Notes: generated from the sequence alone by a model not told the origin. DNA of 64,000 bases from Neisseria arctica (GCF_022870905.1 NZ_CP091510.1:1860001-1924000); one strand, 5' to 3'. Shown: positions 8,627-18,205, counted from the first letter of the stretch. Made by a program: numbers and translations.

Positions 8627-9838
8627 TTATACGGCAGGCAAATTCTCTTCTTCCGCTACGCTTTCCAAAGCCAAACGACGTTGTTCTTGAGCTTTGACGG
8701 GCTGTTCCATCTCATCAAAAATTTTTGCCAAAACCAAATGTGCCTGAGTTGTCGGCTTAACGGCAAGGCTGGCTTCCAAATAGCCTTGGGCTTTACCCCA
8801 TAATTGTTTATCATAAGCCAACTGGCCAAGCAGTAGCAGTAAAGATGCATCATCAGGCTTAGCCTTTAACCAGCCGTCCGCAGTATCAATGGCTTGGCGT
8901 TGTGCTTTATCATCCAAATAGCGCACGCCGTCAGCAAACGGCTCAAGCAGTTCCGCTTGACGGGTTTGCGGATAATATTCTCCTACCCATTTAACGGCCT
9001 GACCATACAACCCCAAGCGTGCGTATTTCTCTGCCACAGGCAGGCAAAGCTCACCTGCTTTCGCGCTTTCAGGAATACGTTTCAAGCAAGCTTTCAAGCC
9101 ACCAGCATCACGGGATAAAGCCAATAAGCGGCGATAAGCCCAATTTTCATATTCGCTTGCCTCATAATCATTCAATGCCCCTGCCTTTTTCAGCTTGGCA
9201 GTTTTATCCAATACATCCAATGCGTTGCCATGATCAAAAGCGTAACGCAACTGCAAACGTACCAGTCTGGTCAAGCTGGGGTTGATTTGCGCGGCAGCAG
9301 TCAGATTATTTTCAACTGTCGGGTAATCGCGGCGGTTTAGAGCGGACTCCGCCAATAACAAATATCGGGATAATTGCTGCTTAGGCGGCAATGACTCAAT
9401 TTCCTTCAAATATTTGTCACGCAATACGGCATCATCCATTTGGTCGGCCGCATGTGCCCCCAACATCAAGGCTAAAGCACGATGATCACCGGCTTCCTTA
9501 TTACCCAAAACTTTGGCCGCCTCCTGTTCCGCCTTCTGGAACTTGCCCTCAAAAAATGCCAAACCAGCACTATCCAAAGCCAAGCCGGCCTTACGGCTTT
9601 TACGAGCAATACCAAAACGCTCCATACGGCCCGGAATATTCAACAATTCGGCAATTAGCCTTACCAACAGATATAACACGACAACTGTCGCAATCAATCC
9701 GAGGATAAACGCATGCAGGTTTACCCGCAGCATGGTTTGTTCCGCAACAATATAAACATTGCCGCTGTAAGTGCTTGAAGCGATTGCTAAGCCAACTGCT
9801 ACAGCAAAAAGGATGATAATCCAAATCAAACTTTTCAT
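8627..9838 (-). CDS. hemY: HemY-type heme biosynthesis-associated TPR membrane protein
   Basis: 403 aa inner-membrane protein of the proteobacterial HemY family (HemY_N domain, not the Bacillus protoporphyrinogen oxidase). Two membrane helices (about residues 4-22 and 42-65) precede a large region of TPR-like helical repeats (GLAFFEGKFQKAEQEA, LLLGQLAYDKQLWGKA). The biochemical role is not settled; the family always travels with hemCDX and has been proposed to organise late heme enzymes. It overlaps hemX by 4 bases (ATGA), so the two are translationally coupled. Confidence 0.9.
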   Translation of the reverse strand: MKSLIWIIILFAVAVGLAIASSTYSGNVYIVAEQTMLRVNLHAFILGLIATVVVLYLLVRLIAELLNIPGRMERFGIARKSRKAGLALDSAGLAFFEGKFQKAEQEAAKVLGNKEAGDHRALALMLGAHAADQMDDAVLRDKYLKEIESLPPKQQLSRYLLLAESALNRRDYPTVENNLTAAAQINPSLTRLVRLQLRYAFDHGNALDVLDKTAKLKKAGALNDYEASEYENWAYRRLLALSRDAGGLKACLKRIPESAKAGELCLPVAEKYARLGLYGQAVKWVGEYYPQTRQAELLEPFADGVRYLDDKAQRQAIDTADGWLKAKPDDASLLLLLGQLAYDKQLWGKAQGYLEASLAVKPTTQAHLVLAKIFDEMEQPVKAQEQRRLALESVAEEENLPAV

Positions 9839-11277
9839 ACTTTATCCCCTTTAACTTGACTGGCAGGTGCTTCGGCAGGCGCAGCAGGAGCCGCCTCCTG
9901 TTTTTCAGGTTGTTTTGGGGAGGTTTCCGGAGAAGACGCCTGAGCGGGAGCTGAGGCTTCGCTGGCTGCATTATTTTCAACCGTATCCGAAGCAGAAGCG
10001 ACAGGCATAGCAGTACGTACGCTATCTTGGTAAGCACGCACCGCGGTGAGGCTGGCTTTCAAGGCATTATCGGAAATCATGCGGACATCTATAGCTTTCA
10101 ACTCCGCCAATTCTTTCAGCCAAGACTGCGTAGCCGGAGAGGCCGGATCAAAATACTGCTTCACAGCGGCTTCAGCACTATTAAGATCACTTTGGTAAAC
10201 TTCGCCGTTATGGCGGAGCAAAGCCGTACGTGCATCTAATAAGTGCAAGCGTAGGTTTTCCCTCACAAAATAAACTTGTTCGGGTGCAATCAACATTGCA
10301 TCGTTGTTATTCAGATGGCGTACCTCAACTACACCTTTTAAGCTGGCTAAGATTTTATTCCAAGCATTTTGCCACCACGGAAGGTTTGCATCATCCTCCG
10401 GCAAGGGTTCGGCCTTGCCCGGTTGCAAAGTGTTATCTAGCACCAGTGGCAATCCGGCGACCGCGGTTTCCAAGCGATCCAATCTCAAAGAAGTAGCCGA
10501 AATGTCCAGATAGGGGCGGTTTTTTAATCCAGCCAAGTCGCTGCTGATTGCCTGTTTGATAGGCAGCAAATCAGGCTGGTCAAAACGGCTCAAACGGCTT
10601 TCAATGCTTTCCAACACCGTTACAGCCACGGGTACGTTACCTGATAACAAAAGCTGCTGCGAGGCCAAATTCAATGTTGCTTCTACTTCGTCTACCAACC
10701 AATTGGCACGACCTTTCAATAATTCTTGATAAGCGCGGTTAGCCGCTGCAATTTGTTCGGCATTGGCTTTTTGGCCTGTAGAAAGTTGTGCCAGCAGGCT
10801 TTCCACCTCAGCTTGTTTTCGCAAGTTGTCTTGTAGAAGATTGGCATTTTGGCTTTCACCCAATGCGGCTTTATCGATTTTTTGATCAAAACTCAACTGC
10901 TGGGTTTTTAACAAGTTTTGGCCTTGAACAAATAAAAAGCCGCTTGCTCCCAAGCCCAACAAAGCCAGTACGAGGGCGCCTACGGCCAGGCCTTTTCCTG
11001 AAGACTGTTTGATGACCACGGGGGCTGTTGCCGGAGCGGGATTTTGATTGGTTTCAGACATAGGTTTTCCTACAGATTCGTTTTTCTCAGATATTTTTTC
11101 GGCCTTTTGGCCTGCTGCTTGTACGACAGATGGGGAATCGGTAGCGGGCTGTTTGCCGCTATCGGCTTCAGTAGAAGATACAGCGCTTTCTTTAACTGCA
11201 TCATGCTCGGGTTGTTCTACCGCAGGCTTGGTTTCAACTTGCGGATTTTCAGACGGCGCATCTTCGGGTTTACTCAT
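9835..11277 (-). CDS. hemX: HemX-like membrane protein (uroporphyrinogen-III C-methyltransferase-related)
   Basis: About 480 aa. The N-terminal 90 residues are low-complexity, rich in Ala, Glu, Ser and Pro. A single membrane helix follows (GALVLALLGLGASGFLF), then a long extracytoplasmic coiled region with the HemX family core (RANWLVDEVEATLNLA, LLHLLDARTALL-like) and an Ala/Pro/Glu-rich tail. Although databases often name HemX a methyltransferase, no SAM-binding motifs are visible and its role is unknown. The chosen ATG (MSKPEDAP) has a GGAG ribosome site 7 bases ahead and overlaps the hemD stop by 8 bases; a longer form from 11298 is less likely. An uptake core is embedded in the coding N-terminus (11248-11257). 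Confidence 0.88.
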   Translation of the reverse strand: MSKPEDAPSENPQVETKPAVEQPEHDAVKESAVSSTEADSGKQPATDSPSVVQAAGQKAEKISEKNESVGKPMSETNQNPAPATAPVVIKQSSGKGLAVGALVLALLGLGASGFLFVQGQNLLKTQQLSFDQKIDKAALGESQNANLLQDNLRKQAEVESLLAQLSTGQKANAEQIAAANRAYQELLKGRANWLVDEVEATLNLASQQLLLSGNVPVAVTVLESIESRLSRFDQPDLLPIKQAISSDLAGLKNRPYLDISATSLRLDRLETAVAGLPLVLDNTLQPGKAEPLPEDDANLPWWQNAWNKILASLKGVVEVRHLNNNDAMLIAPEQVYFVRENLRLHLLDARTALLRHNGEVYQSDLNSAEAAVKQYFDPASPATQSWLKELAELKAIDVRMISDNALKASLTAVRAYQDSVRTAMPVASASDTVENNAASEASAPAQASSPETSPKQPEKQEAAPAAPAEAPASQVKGDKV

Positions 11278-12046
11278 TTTTTTCTCCGTACAACGCATGA
11301 TTCAAGGCGTGCGCATCCAACTTCGGAATCACCCGGATATGTTCGGCACCGGCAGCTTTTAAAGCCTCGGCGATACGCACATGATGAGTCAAGTATAACA
11401 AGGTTTTCAATAATTGCGCCAATGACGGCGGTACTTGCCCGAATAAAAGACGGACACATTCTGCCGACGCCACAAATGCCGCTTGCGGCTGCTGTTGTTG
11501 GAACCATACCCAATCAAGCTGCCGCTCCCGTCTGAAATATACTTCGGCGACATCAACGGTAAAGCCCTTTGCCGTCAGCTTTTCTATCAACCAATTACGC
11601 CCGCCGTACCCGCGCACGATCAAGATACGTGCAGTTAGGGGCAATTGTTTCCATACGGGCAATTCCCAAACCGCTTCGCTGTCATTTCCCTGTGAGGGAC
11701 AAAGCACTTCGTACGGGCAGAAAACGGACAATCCTTTTTTCGTGCCCTCGCCAACCGCAATATGCCGGGTACTGCTATTCGTGAAATCAACTGCCCGGGC
11801 ACTTACCGAAACCGCACTCGGGCTTACCCAAAACACCGCATCTGCCTGTCGTACCCGCTCATTCAAACTTTCTACGGCCTCATGATCAGCTTCTATATCC
11901 ATAGGGCTGAATATTTGCGCACGCCAACCCGCTTCTTCACATACCGCAACATCGGCAAGAGCCTGCCGGGGCGGGCGGACAATTAAAATCAGCGGGGGAA
12001 ACAAGGGGGCTTTATGCATACATAATAAAATGGGCGTTAAAGGCAT
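11270..12046 (-). CDS. hemD: Uroporphyrinogen-III synthase
   Basis: Cyclises hydroxymethylbilane to uroporphyrinogen III with inversion of ring D. The family is poorly conserved; the recognisable parts are LILIVRPPRQ near the start, FWVSPSAV, HIAVGEGTKKGL, ILIVRGYGGRNWL and FVASAECVRLL, spread over the two-lobed fold. Position between hemC and hemX is the strongest support. The start is uncertain: an in-frame TTG (12064), ATG (12046) and ATG (12019) all precede the conserved LIVRPP strand. I give 12046, which has an AGAG just upstream. Confidence 0.85.
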   Translation of the reverse strand: MPLTPILLCMHKAPLFPPLILIVRPPRQALADVAVCEEAGWRAQIFSPMDIEADHEAVESLNERVRQADAVFWVSPSAVSVSARAVDFTNSSTRHIAVGEGTKKGLSVFCPYEVLCPSQGNDSEAVWELPVWKQLPLTARILIVRGYGGRNWLIEKLTAKGFTVDVAEVYFRRERQLDWVWFQQQQPQAAFVASAECVRLLFGQVPPSLAQLLKTLLYLTHHVRIAEALKAAGAEHIRVIPKLDAHALNHALYGEKNE

Positions 12047-12077
12047 TACTCTGAGCAATATCAAATCATTGCCTTTT

Positions 12078-12122
12078 ATTTTCAGACGGCCTGATTGGAT
12101 ATTTCCAAGGCCGTCTGAAAAT
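12078..12122. repeat. Inverted AG-type uptake pair between hemC and hemD
   Basis: ATTTTCAGACGGCCT and AGGCCGTCTGAAAAT are separated by 14 bases. It could partly terminate hemC transcripts before hemD. Confidence 0.75.
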
Positions 12123-12123
12123 A

Positions 12124-13062
12124 TTATTCGGCATTCTCGGCCAATACGGCTTTAATCAGCTCGATCGCACCGTCATCCGCCAGCTTTTTCGCTACCGCAC
12201 GACCTAATGCATCGGCATAAGCGATGGGAGCTTGTGCGGAAGCTTCTAAAATCATAGAGCCGTCAGGATGGCCTACTAAACCGCGCAAAGTCAACATACC
12301 ACCTTCTTCGGTACAATACGCGGCCAAAGGAACTTGGCAACTACCGTCCAAAGCGCGGGCCAAAGCTCTTTCGGCCATAACACAAGCATTAGTTAACGCA
12401 TGATTAAGCGGATTCAGCACAGGTAATAAGTCGTAACGATGCGCGGCAATTTCTATGCCTAGTGCACCTTGCCCTGCTGCCGGCAGGCTGTCTATCGGCG
12501 AAAGAATGACACGGATACGATCGTCCAAACCCAAACGTTGTAAACCTGCTGCCGCAAGGATGATGGCATCGTAGTCGCCGTTATCAAGCTTGGCGAGCCG
12601 CGTTTGGACATTGCCGCGCAAAGGCCGGATTTCCAAATGCGGGTAACGGGCGCGCAGTTGCGCTTCTCTGCGTAAACTGGAAGTGCCGACTACGGCACCG
12701 GCCGGCAATTCTTCCAAACGTTCGTACAGGTTAGACACGAATGCATCGAATGGGTTCGCCCGTTCGCCGATGGCGGCAAGCATGAAACCTTCGGGTAGTT
12801 TCATCGGTACGTCTTTAATGGAGTGTACGGCCAAATCAGCCCGACCGTCTTTCAATGCCTGCTCCAGCTCTTTGATAAACAACCCCTTACCTCCTATTTT
12901 GGAGAGGGTTTTGTCAAGAATCTGATCACCTTGAGTGGTCATCCCCAAAATACTGACTTCACATTGCGGATATAAAGCTTGTAGTTTGTCTCGGATATGT
13001 TCGGCCTGCCACATGGCTAAAGCGCTTTCCCTGCTGGCGATAACGAGTTTGTTCGGTGTCAT
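12124..13062 (-). CDS. hemC: Hydroxymethylbilane synthase (porphobilinogen deaminase)
   Basis: Condenses four porphobilinogens to the linear hydroxymethylbilane in the cytoplasm. The 312 aa (E. coli 313) start with the typical [17 protein letters not shown]. The cofactor-binding cysteine is C242 in [13 protein letters not shown], where the dipyrromethane primer attaches. Further family blocks are [18 protein letters not shown] and [12 protein letters not shown] (Arg residues for substrate carboxylates). First gene of the minus-strand hemCDXY group, followed by hemE. Confidence 0.97.
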   Translation of the reverse strand: MTPNKLVIASRESALAMWQAEHIRDKLQALYPQCEVSILGMTTQGDQILDKTLSKIGGKGLFIKELEQALKDGRADLAVHSIKDVPMKLPEGFMLAAIGERANPFDAFVSNLYERLEELPAGAVVGTSSLRREAQLRARYPHLEIRPLRGNVQTRLAKLDNGDYDAIILAAAGLQRLGLDDRIRVILSPIDSLPAAGQGALGIEIAAHRYDLLPVLNPLNHALTNACVMAERALARALDGSCQVPLAAYCTEEGGMLTLRGLVGHPDGSMILEASAQAPIAYADALGRAVAKKLADDGAIELIKAVLAENAE

Positions 13063-13118
13063 TGTCTTGCCTGTTTTTAATAATATAAAAATTAAGTGAA
13101 GTCTAACATGAGCTACAA

Positions 13119-13160
13119 TTTTCAGACGGCATCGTGTAATCGGCTATGCCGTCTGAAAAT
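13119..13160. terminator. Inverted AT-type uptake pair behind tyrA
   Basis: TTTTCAGACGGCAT and ATGCCGTCTGAAAA, spaced by about 15 bases, between the tyrA stop and the hemC start. Confidence 0.7.
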
Positions 13161-13178
13161 TAAATGTTCATTTAAATA

Positions 13179-14060
13179 TTATTGCCCTGCCTGCCAATCA
13201 TCTCTGGTTTGCTTGGCTTTTTCAAAATAGCGGTAAAGTGCGGCTGCATCGGCTTTTTCCAGTATTTGCTGCAAATAGGCCAACTCCTGTTGTTGCCCGG
13301 CCAACAAAGCCTGAAGGCTCTGTTTGTTGGCCAGACAGATATCCGTCCAAATAGCCGGATGGCTGGAAGCGATACGGGTAAAGTCACGAAAACCTGATGC
13401 GGCAAACTCAAGGTAAATTTGAGCATCGGCATGTTCGGCAATTTGATGCACATAGGAATACGCCAGCATATGCGGCATATGTGATACGGCGGCAAAAATA
13501 GCATCATGATCCGCCGCATCCATATGATAGGTAACGGCTCCTACGGCCTGCCATAACTTTTCCACCCGATATAAACTGTTTAGATCTTGCTTTTCGTGCG
13601 GGCAAAGAATCAGTTTTTTATCTTGATACAAACCGAATTGCGCCGCCAATGCGCCATGCCTGTCGGAACCGGCAATCGGATGGGCCGCAACACAACGCGG
13701 CAAATGCTGCGGCAGGTATTGCCTAAATGCAGCCAAAGCAGATTGTTTGGTACTACCGACATCGCTTACCACCGTTTGTCCGGGTAATAAAGGTGCCAAT
13801 TCGGTGCAGATAGCAGGCAAAGTCGCAACCGGAGTAGCAATCAATACTAATTCGGCCCCCCCTATACTATCTGGGCAAATATGATTGTAAGCGGCATCTA
13901 TTACTTTACGCTCAATAGCCCGCTCAAGATTGTCGCCGTTTAAATCAATACCTGTTACGCGTTCGACCAACCCCTTGCGTTTCAAATCAAGCACAAACGA
14001 ACCGCCTATCAGGCCGACACCTATAAGGCAGATTTGTTTGAGGGGGGCTAAACTATTCAT
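13179..14060 (-). CDS. tyrA: Prephenate dehydrogenase
   Basis: NAD(P)-dependent oxidative decarboxylation of prephenate (or arogenate) in tyrosine synthesis. A Rossmann domain opens the protein (ICLIGVGLIGGSF, GxGxxG), followed by SDVGSTKQSA and the AHPIAGSDRHG block with catalytic His, then the helical dimer domain (SHMPHMLAYS, FRDFTRIASSHPAIW). At about 293 aa it is a monofunctional enzyme without a chorismate mutase domain. The chosen ATG (MNSLAPLK) starts 4-5 residues before the first beta strand; a 9-residue longer form from 14087 is possible. A G7 run sits in the coding strand at 13856-13862 (SIGGAE). Confidence 0.94.
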   Translation of the reverse strand: MNSLAPLKQICLIGVGLIGGSFVLDLKRKGLVERVTGIDLNGDNLERAIERKVIDAAYNHICPDSIGGAELVLIATPVATLPAICTELAPLLPGQTVVSDVGSTKQSALAAFRQYLPQHLPRCVAAHPIAGSDRHGALAAQFGLYQDKKLILCPHEKQDLNSLYRVEKLWQAVGAVTYHMDAADHDAIFAAVSHMPHMLAYSYVHQIAEHADAQIYLEFAASGFRDFTRIASSHPAIWTDICLANKQSLQALLAGQQQELAYLQQILEKADAAALYRYFEKAKQTRDDWQAGQ

Positions 14061-14093
14061 AAACGGATAACAGATAATACGGTTCAAACAGAC

Positions 14094-14122
14094 ATGCCGT
14101 CTGAAAATGTTTCAGACGGCCT
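14094..14122. terminator. Uptake-sequence hairpin behind the exonuclease gene
   Basis: ATGCCGTCTGAAA pairs with TTTCAGACGGCCT; the outer bases differ (AT versus AG type), so the two uptake dialects meet in one hairpin. Confidence 0.75.
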
Positions 14123-14130
14123 TGATACAA

Positions 14131-14925
14131 TTAACGCCAAGCCGCGATAAACTCGGCCCAATGTTGTTTTTCGTCAACCTGTGCTCTTAAATAATTTTTC
14201 AAACGTTTGACTTCCATTTCATATTGGTCGGCATCCATCGCGCCGCTCAGCAACCGAAACCGCAAATACATTAAATAAGTATTGGCCGCATCCGTTTCGC
14301 AATAATCACGGATATCTTTCATATTGCCTGCATGGTAGGCTTCCCATACCTTGCTGCCGTCCATGCCGAGTTTTCCGGGGAAACCACATAATTTTGCCAT
14401 ATCATCCAAAGGAACACTTGCCCTCGGCTGATAAAGTGCCAACAGATCCATCAAATCACAATGACGGTTGTGATAACGGCTGATGTAGTTATTCCACTTA
14501 AAATCACGGCTATCGCCAAAATCACCGTCACCAGTATCCCAATAACGGGCAGCCGTTACACCGTGAATCAAAGCGCGGTAATGCAATACCGGTAAATCAA
14601 ATCCGCCACCATTCCAGCTGACTAATTGCGGCGTATGATTCTCTACCAGCTCGAAAAACTTTGCGATCATGGTTTCTTCGCCGTCACCGGCTTCACCAAT
14701 CGTACCGACATGAATCTTATCCTGCCCCCAGCGCATACAACATGAAATAGCCACGACCTGATGCAGGTGATGCTGCATAAAATCACTGCCTGTTTGCGCA
14801 CGGCGCCGCTGTTGTGCAAACGCTACCACATCAGCATCGGGCAAACTCTCAGGCAAATCATGTAATAAACGGATACCCGCCACATCGGGAACGGTTTCGA
14901 TATCAAACGCTAAAATCGGAATCAT
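14131..14925 (-). CDS. 3'-5' exonuclease related to the PolB proofreading domain
   Basis: 264 aa DEDD-type nuclease of the DNA_pol_B_exo2 family. Motif I is FDIETVPD (D8, E10), motif II is SWNGGGFDLPVL, and motif III is YCETDAANTY with the Tyr/Asp arrangement, so the catalytic acids appear complete. It is only the exonuclease domain, without a polymerase. Substrate and role are not established for this family. It lies upstream of tyrA on the same strand but is separated by an uptake hairpin. Confidence 0.88.
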   Translation of the reverse strand: MIPILAFDIETVPDVAGIRLLHDLPESLPDADVVAFAQQRRRAQTGSDFMQHHLHQVVAISCCMRWGQDKIHVGTIGEAGDGEETMIAKFFELVENHTPQLVSWNGGGFDLPVLHYRALIHGVTAARYWDTGDGDFGDSRDFKWNNYISRYHNRHCDLMDLLALYQPRASVPLDDMAKLCGFPGKLGMDGSKVWEAYHAGNMKDIRDYCETDAANTYLMYLRFRLLSGAMDADQYEMEVKRLKNYLRAQVDEKQHWAEFIAAWR

Positions 14926-15098
14926 GGGTTATTTTCTCCGCGGATGATGGCATTTTGGCATGAAGTCGGCAGTGCGCCAAGTTTCAACAACAGTTTTTTA
15001 TACTGTTCCTACAGTAATTTGCCCCATACCTGACTTTTCGGCATAATGGCCGTCTGAAACTTTATATATGACCGGATATCCGGTTGTTCGGAAAACTT

Positions 15099-15902
15099 AT
15101 GAAACAAAAATTACTCAAAACTCTATTGTCTGCCTCTTTATTCTCTTTAACTGCCTGCGGTCCGACGCCTGTGAGCAGTGCCCAAACCCCTGAATCTGCA
15201 CAAGCAAAAACACCCGCGGCAGAATCAACGCCTGCCGATAATACCTTGGCCGCAGCCCTCACCGCCAAATTGGAAAAAACTTACGAAGGCCAAAAGCTGA
15301 AAGTACAGAGTGTACGCGACACCCCGATCAAAGGACTTTACGAAGTTGTGGTAACCGGCAATCAAGTCGTATATGTTGATGCGGATGCCAATTACATGCT
15401 GGTAGGTGATTTAGTTGATATCAATACCCGCAAAAGCCTAACCGAAGAGCGTTCCGCCGAACTGAACAAAATTGATTTCAATACCCTGCCTTTAGACCTT
15501 GCCATTAAAGAAGTACGCGGCAACGGTAAATTGAAAGTCGCCGTCTTTTCCGACCCCGACTGTCCTTTCTGCAAACGCTTGGAACAAGAGTTTGCCAAAA
15601 TGAATAACATCACCATCTACAACTTTATGATGCCGATCGCCAAACTACATCCCGATGCACAGCAAAAGGCAGAGCAAATCTGGTGCCAAAGCAACCCTAC
15701 CGCGGCATGGACAGCGTGGATGCGCGAAAATAAGGTTCCGCAACCGGTGGCCGCATGCGACAACCCTGTGGCAGAAACTATGTCTTTAGGCGAGCAATTA
15801 GGATTTAACGGCACACCTACTTTGGTATTCCCTAACGGCCATACCCAAAGCGGTTACTCCCCAATGCCTGAGTTGCAAAAGCAGATTGAAAAAAATCAGT
15901 AA
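15099..15902 (+). CDS. dsbC: DsbC-type thiol:disulfide interchange lipoprotein
   Basis: Periplasmic disulfide isomerase. A lipoprotein signal ends in LFSLTACG, so the mature protein is probably anchored by a lipidated Cys. A linker rich in Ala, Thr and Pro follows (about residues 25-48), then the DsbC N-terminal dimerisation domain (SVRDTPIKGLYEVVV, VGDLVDI) and the thioredoxin domain with active site C155-P-F-C158 (DPDCPFCKRLE) and the cis-Pro loop FNGTPTLVF. The start MKQKLLK is chosen over a 5-codon longer form because it gives a normal signal peptide and has CGGAA upstream. A single uptake core (15049-15058) precedes the gene and a strong hairpin follows. Confidence 0.93.
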   Translation: MKQKLLKTLLSASLFSLTACGPTPVSSAQTPESAQAKTPAAESTPADNTLAAALTAKLEKTYEGQKLKVQSVRDTPIKGLYEVVVTGNQVVYVDADANYMLVGDLVDINTRKSLTEERSAELNKIDFNTLPLDLAIKEVRGNGKLKVAVFSDPDCPFCKRLEQEFAKMNNITIYNFMMPIAKLHPDAQQKAEQIWCQSNPTAAWTAWMRENKVPQPVAACDNPVAETMSLGEQLGFNGTPTLVFPNGHTQSGYSPMPELQKQIEKNQ

Positions 15903-15927
15903 TCCCATCCCAGTCATAACCAACCAT

Positions 15928-15964
15928 AAAAACTACCGCCGATAAGAAGCGGTAGTTTTTTATT
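15928..15964 (+). terminator. Intrinsic terminator of dsbC
   Basis: AAAAACTACCGC pairs with GCGGTAGTTTTT, 9-base loop, T-rich tail. Confidence 0.9.
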
Positions 15965-16012
15965 CTTTGATTGCTAGCCAATCATACTGACTAAAGGTCG
16001 TCAAATAATCCA

Positions 16013-16042
16013 AAGGCCGTCTGAATTTTTTCAGACGGCCTT
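16013..16042. terminator. Paired AG-type uptake-sequence terminator behind misS
   Basis: AAGGCCGTCTGAA and TTCAGACGGCCTT form a perfect hairpin with a 4-base T loop, 36 bases past the misS stop. Confidence 0.85.
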
Positions 16043-16077
16043 AAACCAACTTACCATAAAAAAACAATCAGCTCTAA

Positions 16078-17508
16078 TCAAACTTCTGTTATTTCCGGTT
16101 TTCCAGCCAATCTCGGCTCGGCTTTTTTGGGAACCTTACACTTGGGCAACGTCACCCGCATACACAAACCATTGGGCTTCACATTTTCAGCAATGATTTT
16201 GCCATTATGCTGGCCGATGATATGTTTGGTTAGTGCCAAACCCAAACCTGTTCCGGGTTTGTGGGCACTGCTGTCGGCACGGTAGAAAGCCGTAAAAATA
16301 TGCGGTAACTGGGCTTCATTTACGCCAGGGCCATTATCTACAATATCGATAATCCAATTACGTGAATCCTGCTTCAGATTTACAATAATCGCACTACCCT
16401 CGGGGCTGTAGTTCATCGCATTACGGATGATATTGTCAAATGCGCGGTATAAATAGCTTTCATTGGCATTGACACAACCGTCTTCGGCGATTTTAGCATC
16501 TAGCTTCAACTCCACATGCTGATGATTGGTTTCTGCAATGGCTTGGCAATCTTCAACCAACTGCTGTAAAAAAGGCAACAGTTTTAAAGTATCTTTTTCC
16601 AACTGTACATTAGCCGTTTCCAAACGCGACAAAGTCAGCAACTCGCCTACCAAAGTATCCATCCGCACCAATTCGCTTTCCAACCGTTGCAGATATTGCT
16701 CCTGTTTATGCGGCTGAGAATGGATCAAACCAACGATTGCCTGCATTCGGGCCAGTGGCGAACGCATTTCATGAGATACGTGATGCAGCAAATGACGCTC
16801 TTTTTCAACCAATTTTTGCAGCTGCTGCGCCATTTTATCGAATTGTACGGCCAAGTTTGAAAGCTCGTCTTCACGATCATCAACCTGTTGTGAAATACGG
16901 GTTTCTAAATCACCTGCTGCCAAACGGCTCATACCGCGGTCTAGAATGCGGATAGGCTTGGTAATATTGTTAGCCAAAATGTAAGCCAGCAACAAACCGA
17001 CTAAAATGATAAAGCTGAGAATGATAAACTCATGCCAAATGGGTGCCAACTGCAAACCCGGAATAAACAGAGGGCTAGGCGGACGTTGTATTTGGGGATT
17101 ATTCCAACCTCGGATAAAAAACAGATACTCTTCGCCCCAACGGTCATATTCGATATGCGCCAACGGCGAATCAGGATGCTCCATGGCAAACTTGTATGCG
17201 GCATCGATCACTCGATTATCAATACTGCGGCCAAGAATATCCTTACGATCATCGCCAGTAATAATGTACACGTTTTGAGCAACAGGATTATCCTGCCACT
17301 CCCGCAGAATTTCACGCGCACCAAATTCTCCGCGCACATTAAAAGCGGAAATCATGCTGCTTAACAATGTGGTCTCAATCGTCCGCCGCTGTTGGAAATG
17401 ATTTTCCGCAATCGAATTTTGAACCAGCCAAAAAGAAAAACTCGCCACGAATATAGCGCAGATAATGACTGCACAAAACGTGGCGAAGATACGTTGAAAC
17501 AATTTCAT
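16078..17508 (-). CDS. misS: Sensor histidine kinase MisS (CpxA/PhoQ-like)
   Basis: Inner-membrane kinase partner of MisR. A first helix (about 8-28) and a second (about 157-180) frame a periplasmic sensor region. HAMP follows (ANNITKPIRILDRGM), then the dimerisation helix with phospho-acceptor H246 in HHVSHEMRSPLARM. The ATPase domain has the N box (DNIIRNAMNY), G1 (DNGPGVNE), F box region (FTAFYRAD) and G2 (GTGLGLAL). 476 aa. In meningococcus the MisR/MisS pair influences lipooligosaccharide phosphoethanolamine decoration, envelope stress and virulence. The gene is 19 bases downstream of misR and clearly cotranscribed. Confidence 0.93.
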   Translation of the reverse strand: MKLFQRIFATFCAVIICAIFVASFSFWLVQNSIAENHFQQRRTIETTLLSSMISAFNVRGEFGAREILREWQDNPVAQNVYIITGDDRKDILGRSIDNRVIDAAYKFAMEHPDSPLAHIEYDRWGEEYLFFIRGWNNPQIQRPPSPLFIPGLQLAPIWHEFIILSFIILVGLLLAYILANNITKPIRILDRGMSRLAAGDLETRISQQVDDREDELSNLAVQFDKMAQQLQKLVEKERHLLHHVSHEMRSPLARMQAIVGLIHSQPHKQEQYLQRLESELVRMDTLVGELLTLSRLETANVQLEKDTLKLLPFLQQLVEDCQAIAETNHQHVELKLDAKIAEDGCVNANESYLYRAFDNIIRNAMNYSPEGSAIIVNLKQDSRNWIIDIVDNGPGVNEAQLPHIFTAFYRADSSAHKPGTGLGLALTKHIIGQHNGKIIAENVKPNGLCMRVTLPKCKVPKKAEPRLAGKPEITEV

Positions 17509-17527
17509 TTAAGCAGGCTGCATCAAC

Positions 17528-18205
17528 TTAGTTTTTTACAAACAAATAGCCTAAACCGCGCACCGTTTGAATCAGAGACGCATCACCCAACTTATGACGG
17601 ATGCTGGAAATGTGCACGTCGATACTGCGGTCAAATTTAGCCAGTTTGCGGTCTAACGCTTCAATGGACAAAGTTTCTTTGCTGACTACTTGTCCGGCAT
17701 GGCGCATCAGAACTTCCAGCAAATTAAATTCCGTACTGGTCAATTCCAGCGGTGCATCCCCAATGGACGCTTGGCGTTTGGCCGGATAAAGGGTCACATT
17801 GCTCACAGAAATACTATTGGGACTGTTGCTTTGTTCGCCTATTTGCTGTGCGCGACGCAAGATGGCATTAATACGTGCCAAAAGCTCACGCGGGGTACAA
17901 GGTTTAGGTACATAATCATCTGCACCCATTTCCAAACCGATAATGCGGTCGATATCATCACCTTTGGCGGTGAGCATGATCACCGGAACGGTACTCTGGG
18001 TACGCACGTTTTTCAAAACGTCCAAACCGTTCATCTTCGGCATCATAGAATCAAGCACTACCACATCATACTGGCCGGAGAGAATTTCCTGCACACCGGC
18101 TTCGCCGTCGGGTACGCTGTTGACGTTCAAACCTTCGGCAGTAAGATATTCGGTAAGCAACTCGGTTAGCAAAGCGTCGTCATCGACCAGTAATACGCGA
18201 CTCAT
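17528..18205 (-). CDS. misR: Response regulator MisR (OmpR/PhoB family)
   Basis: DNA-binding two-component regulator of 225 aa. The receiver domain (1-118) has the acid pocket D8-D9-D10, phospho-acceptor D52 (VVLDSMMPKMNG), Thr in MLTAKG and Lys in PKPCTPREL. The OmpR-type winged helix covers about 128-225 (LTSTEFNLLEVLMRH, VDVHISSIRHKLG, VRGLGYLF). Sequence is very close to what I know of meningococcal MisR. First gene of the misRS operon. The ATG is preceded by AAAAGGAC. Confidence 0.95.
   Translation of the reverse strand: MSRVLLVDDDALLTELLTEYLTAEGLNVNSVPDGEAGVQEILSGQYDVVVLDSMMPKMNGLDVLKNVRTQSTVPVIMLTAKGDDIDRIIGLEMGADDYVPKPCTPRELLARINAILRRAQQIGEQSNSPNSISVSNVTLYPAKRQASIGDAPLELTSTEFNLLEVLMRHAGQVVSKETLSIEALDRKLAKFDRSIDVHISSIRHKLGDASLIQTVRGLGYLFVKN

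Noticed and set aside
11044..11535. 163-codon plus-strand ORF opposite hemX/hemD
   Set aside because: Arises from the low-complexity hemX N-terminus; Phe/Arg-rich without domain features.
17690..18169. 159-codon plus-strand ORF opposite misR
   Set aside because: Shadow of a strongly conserved response regulator.
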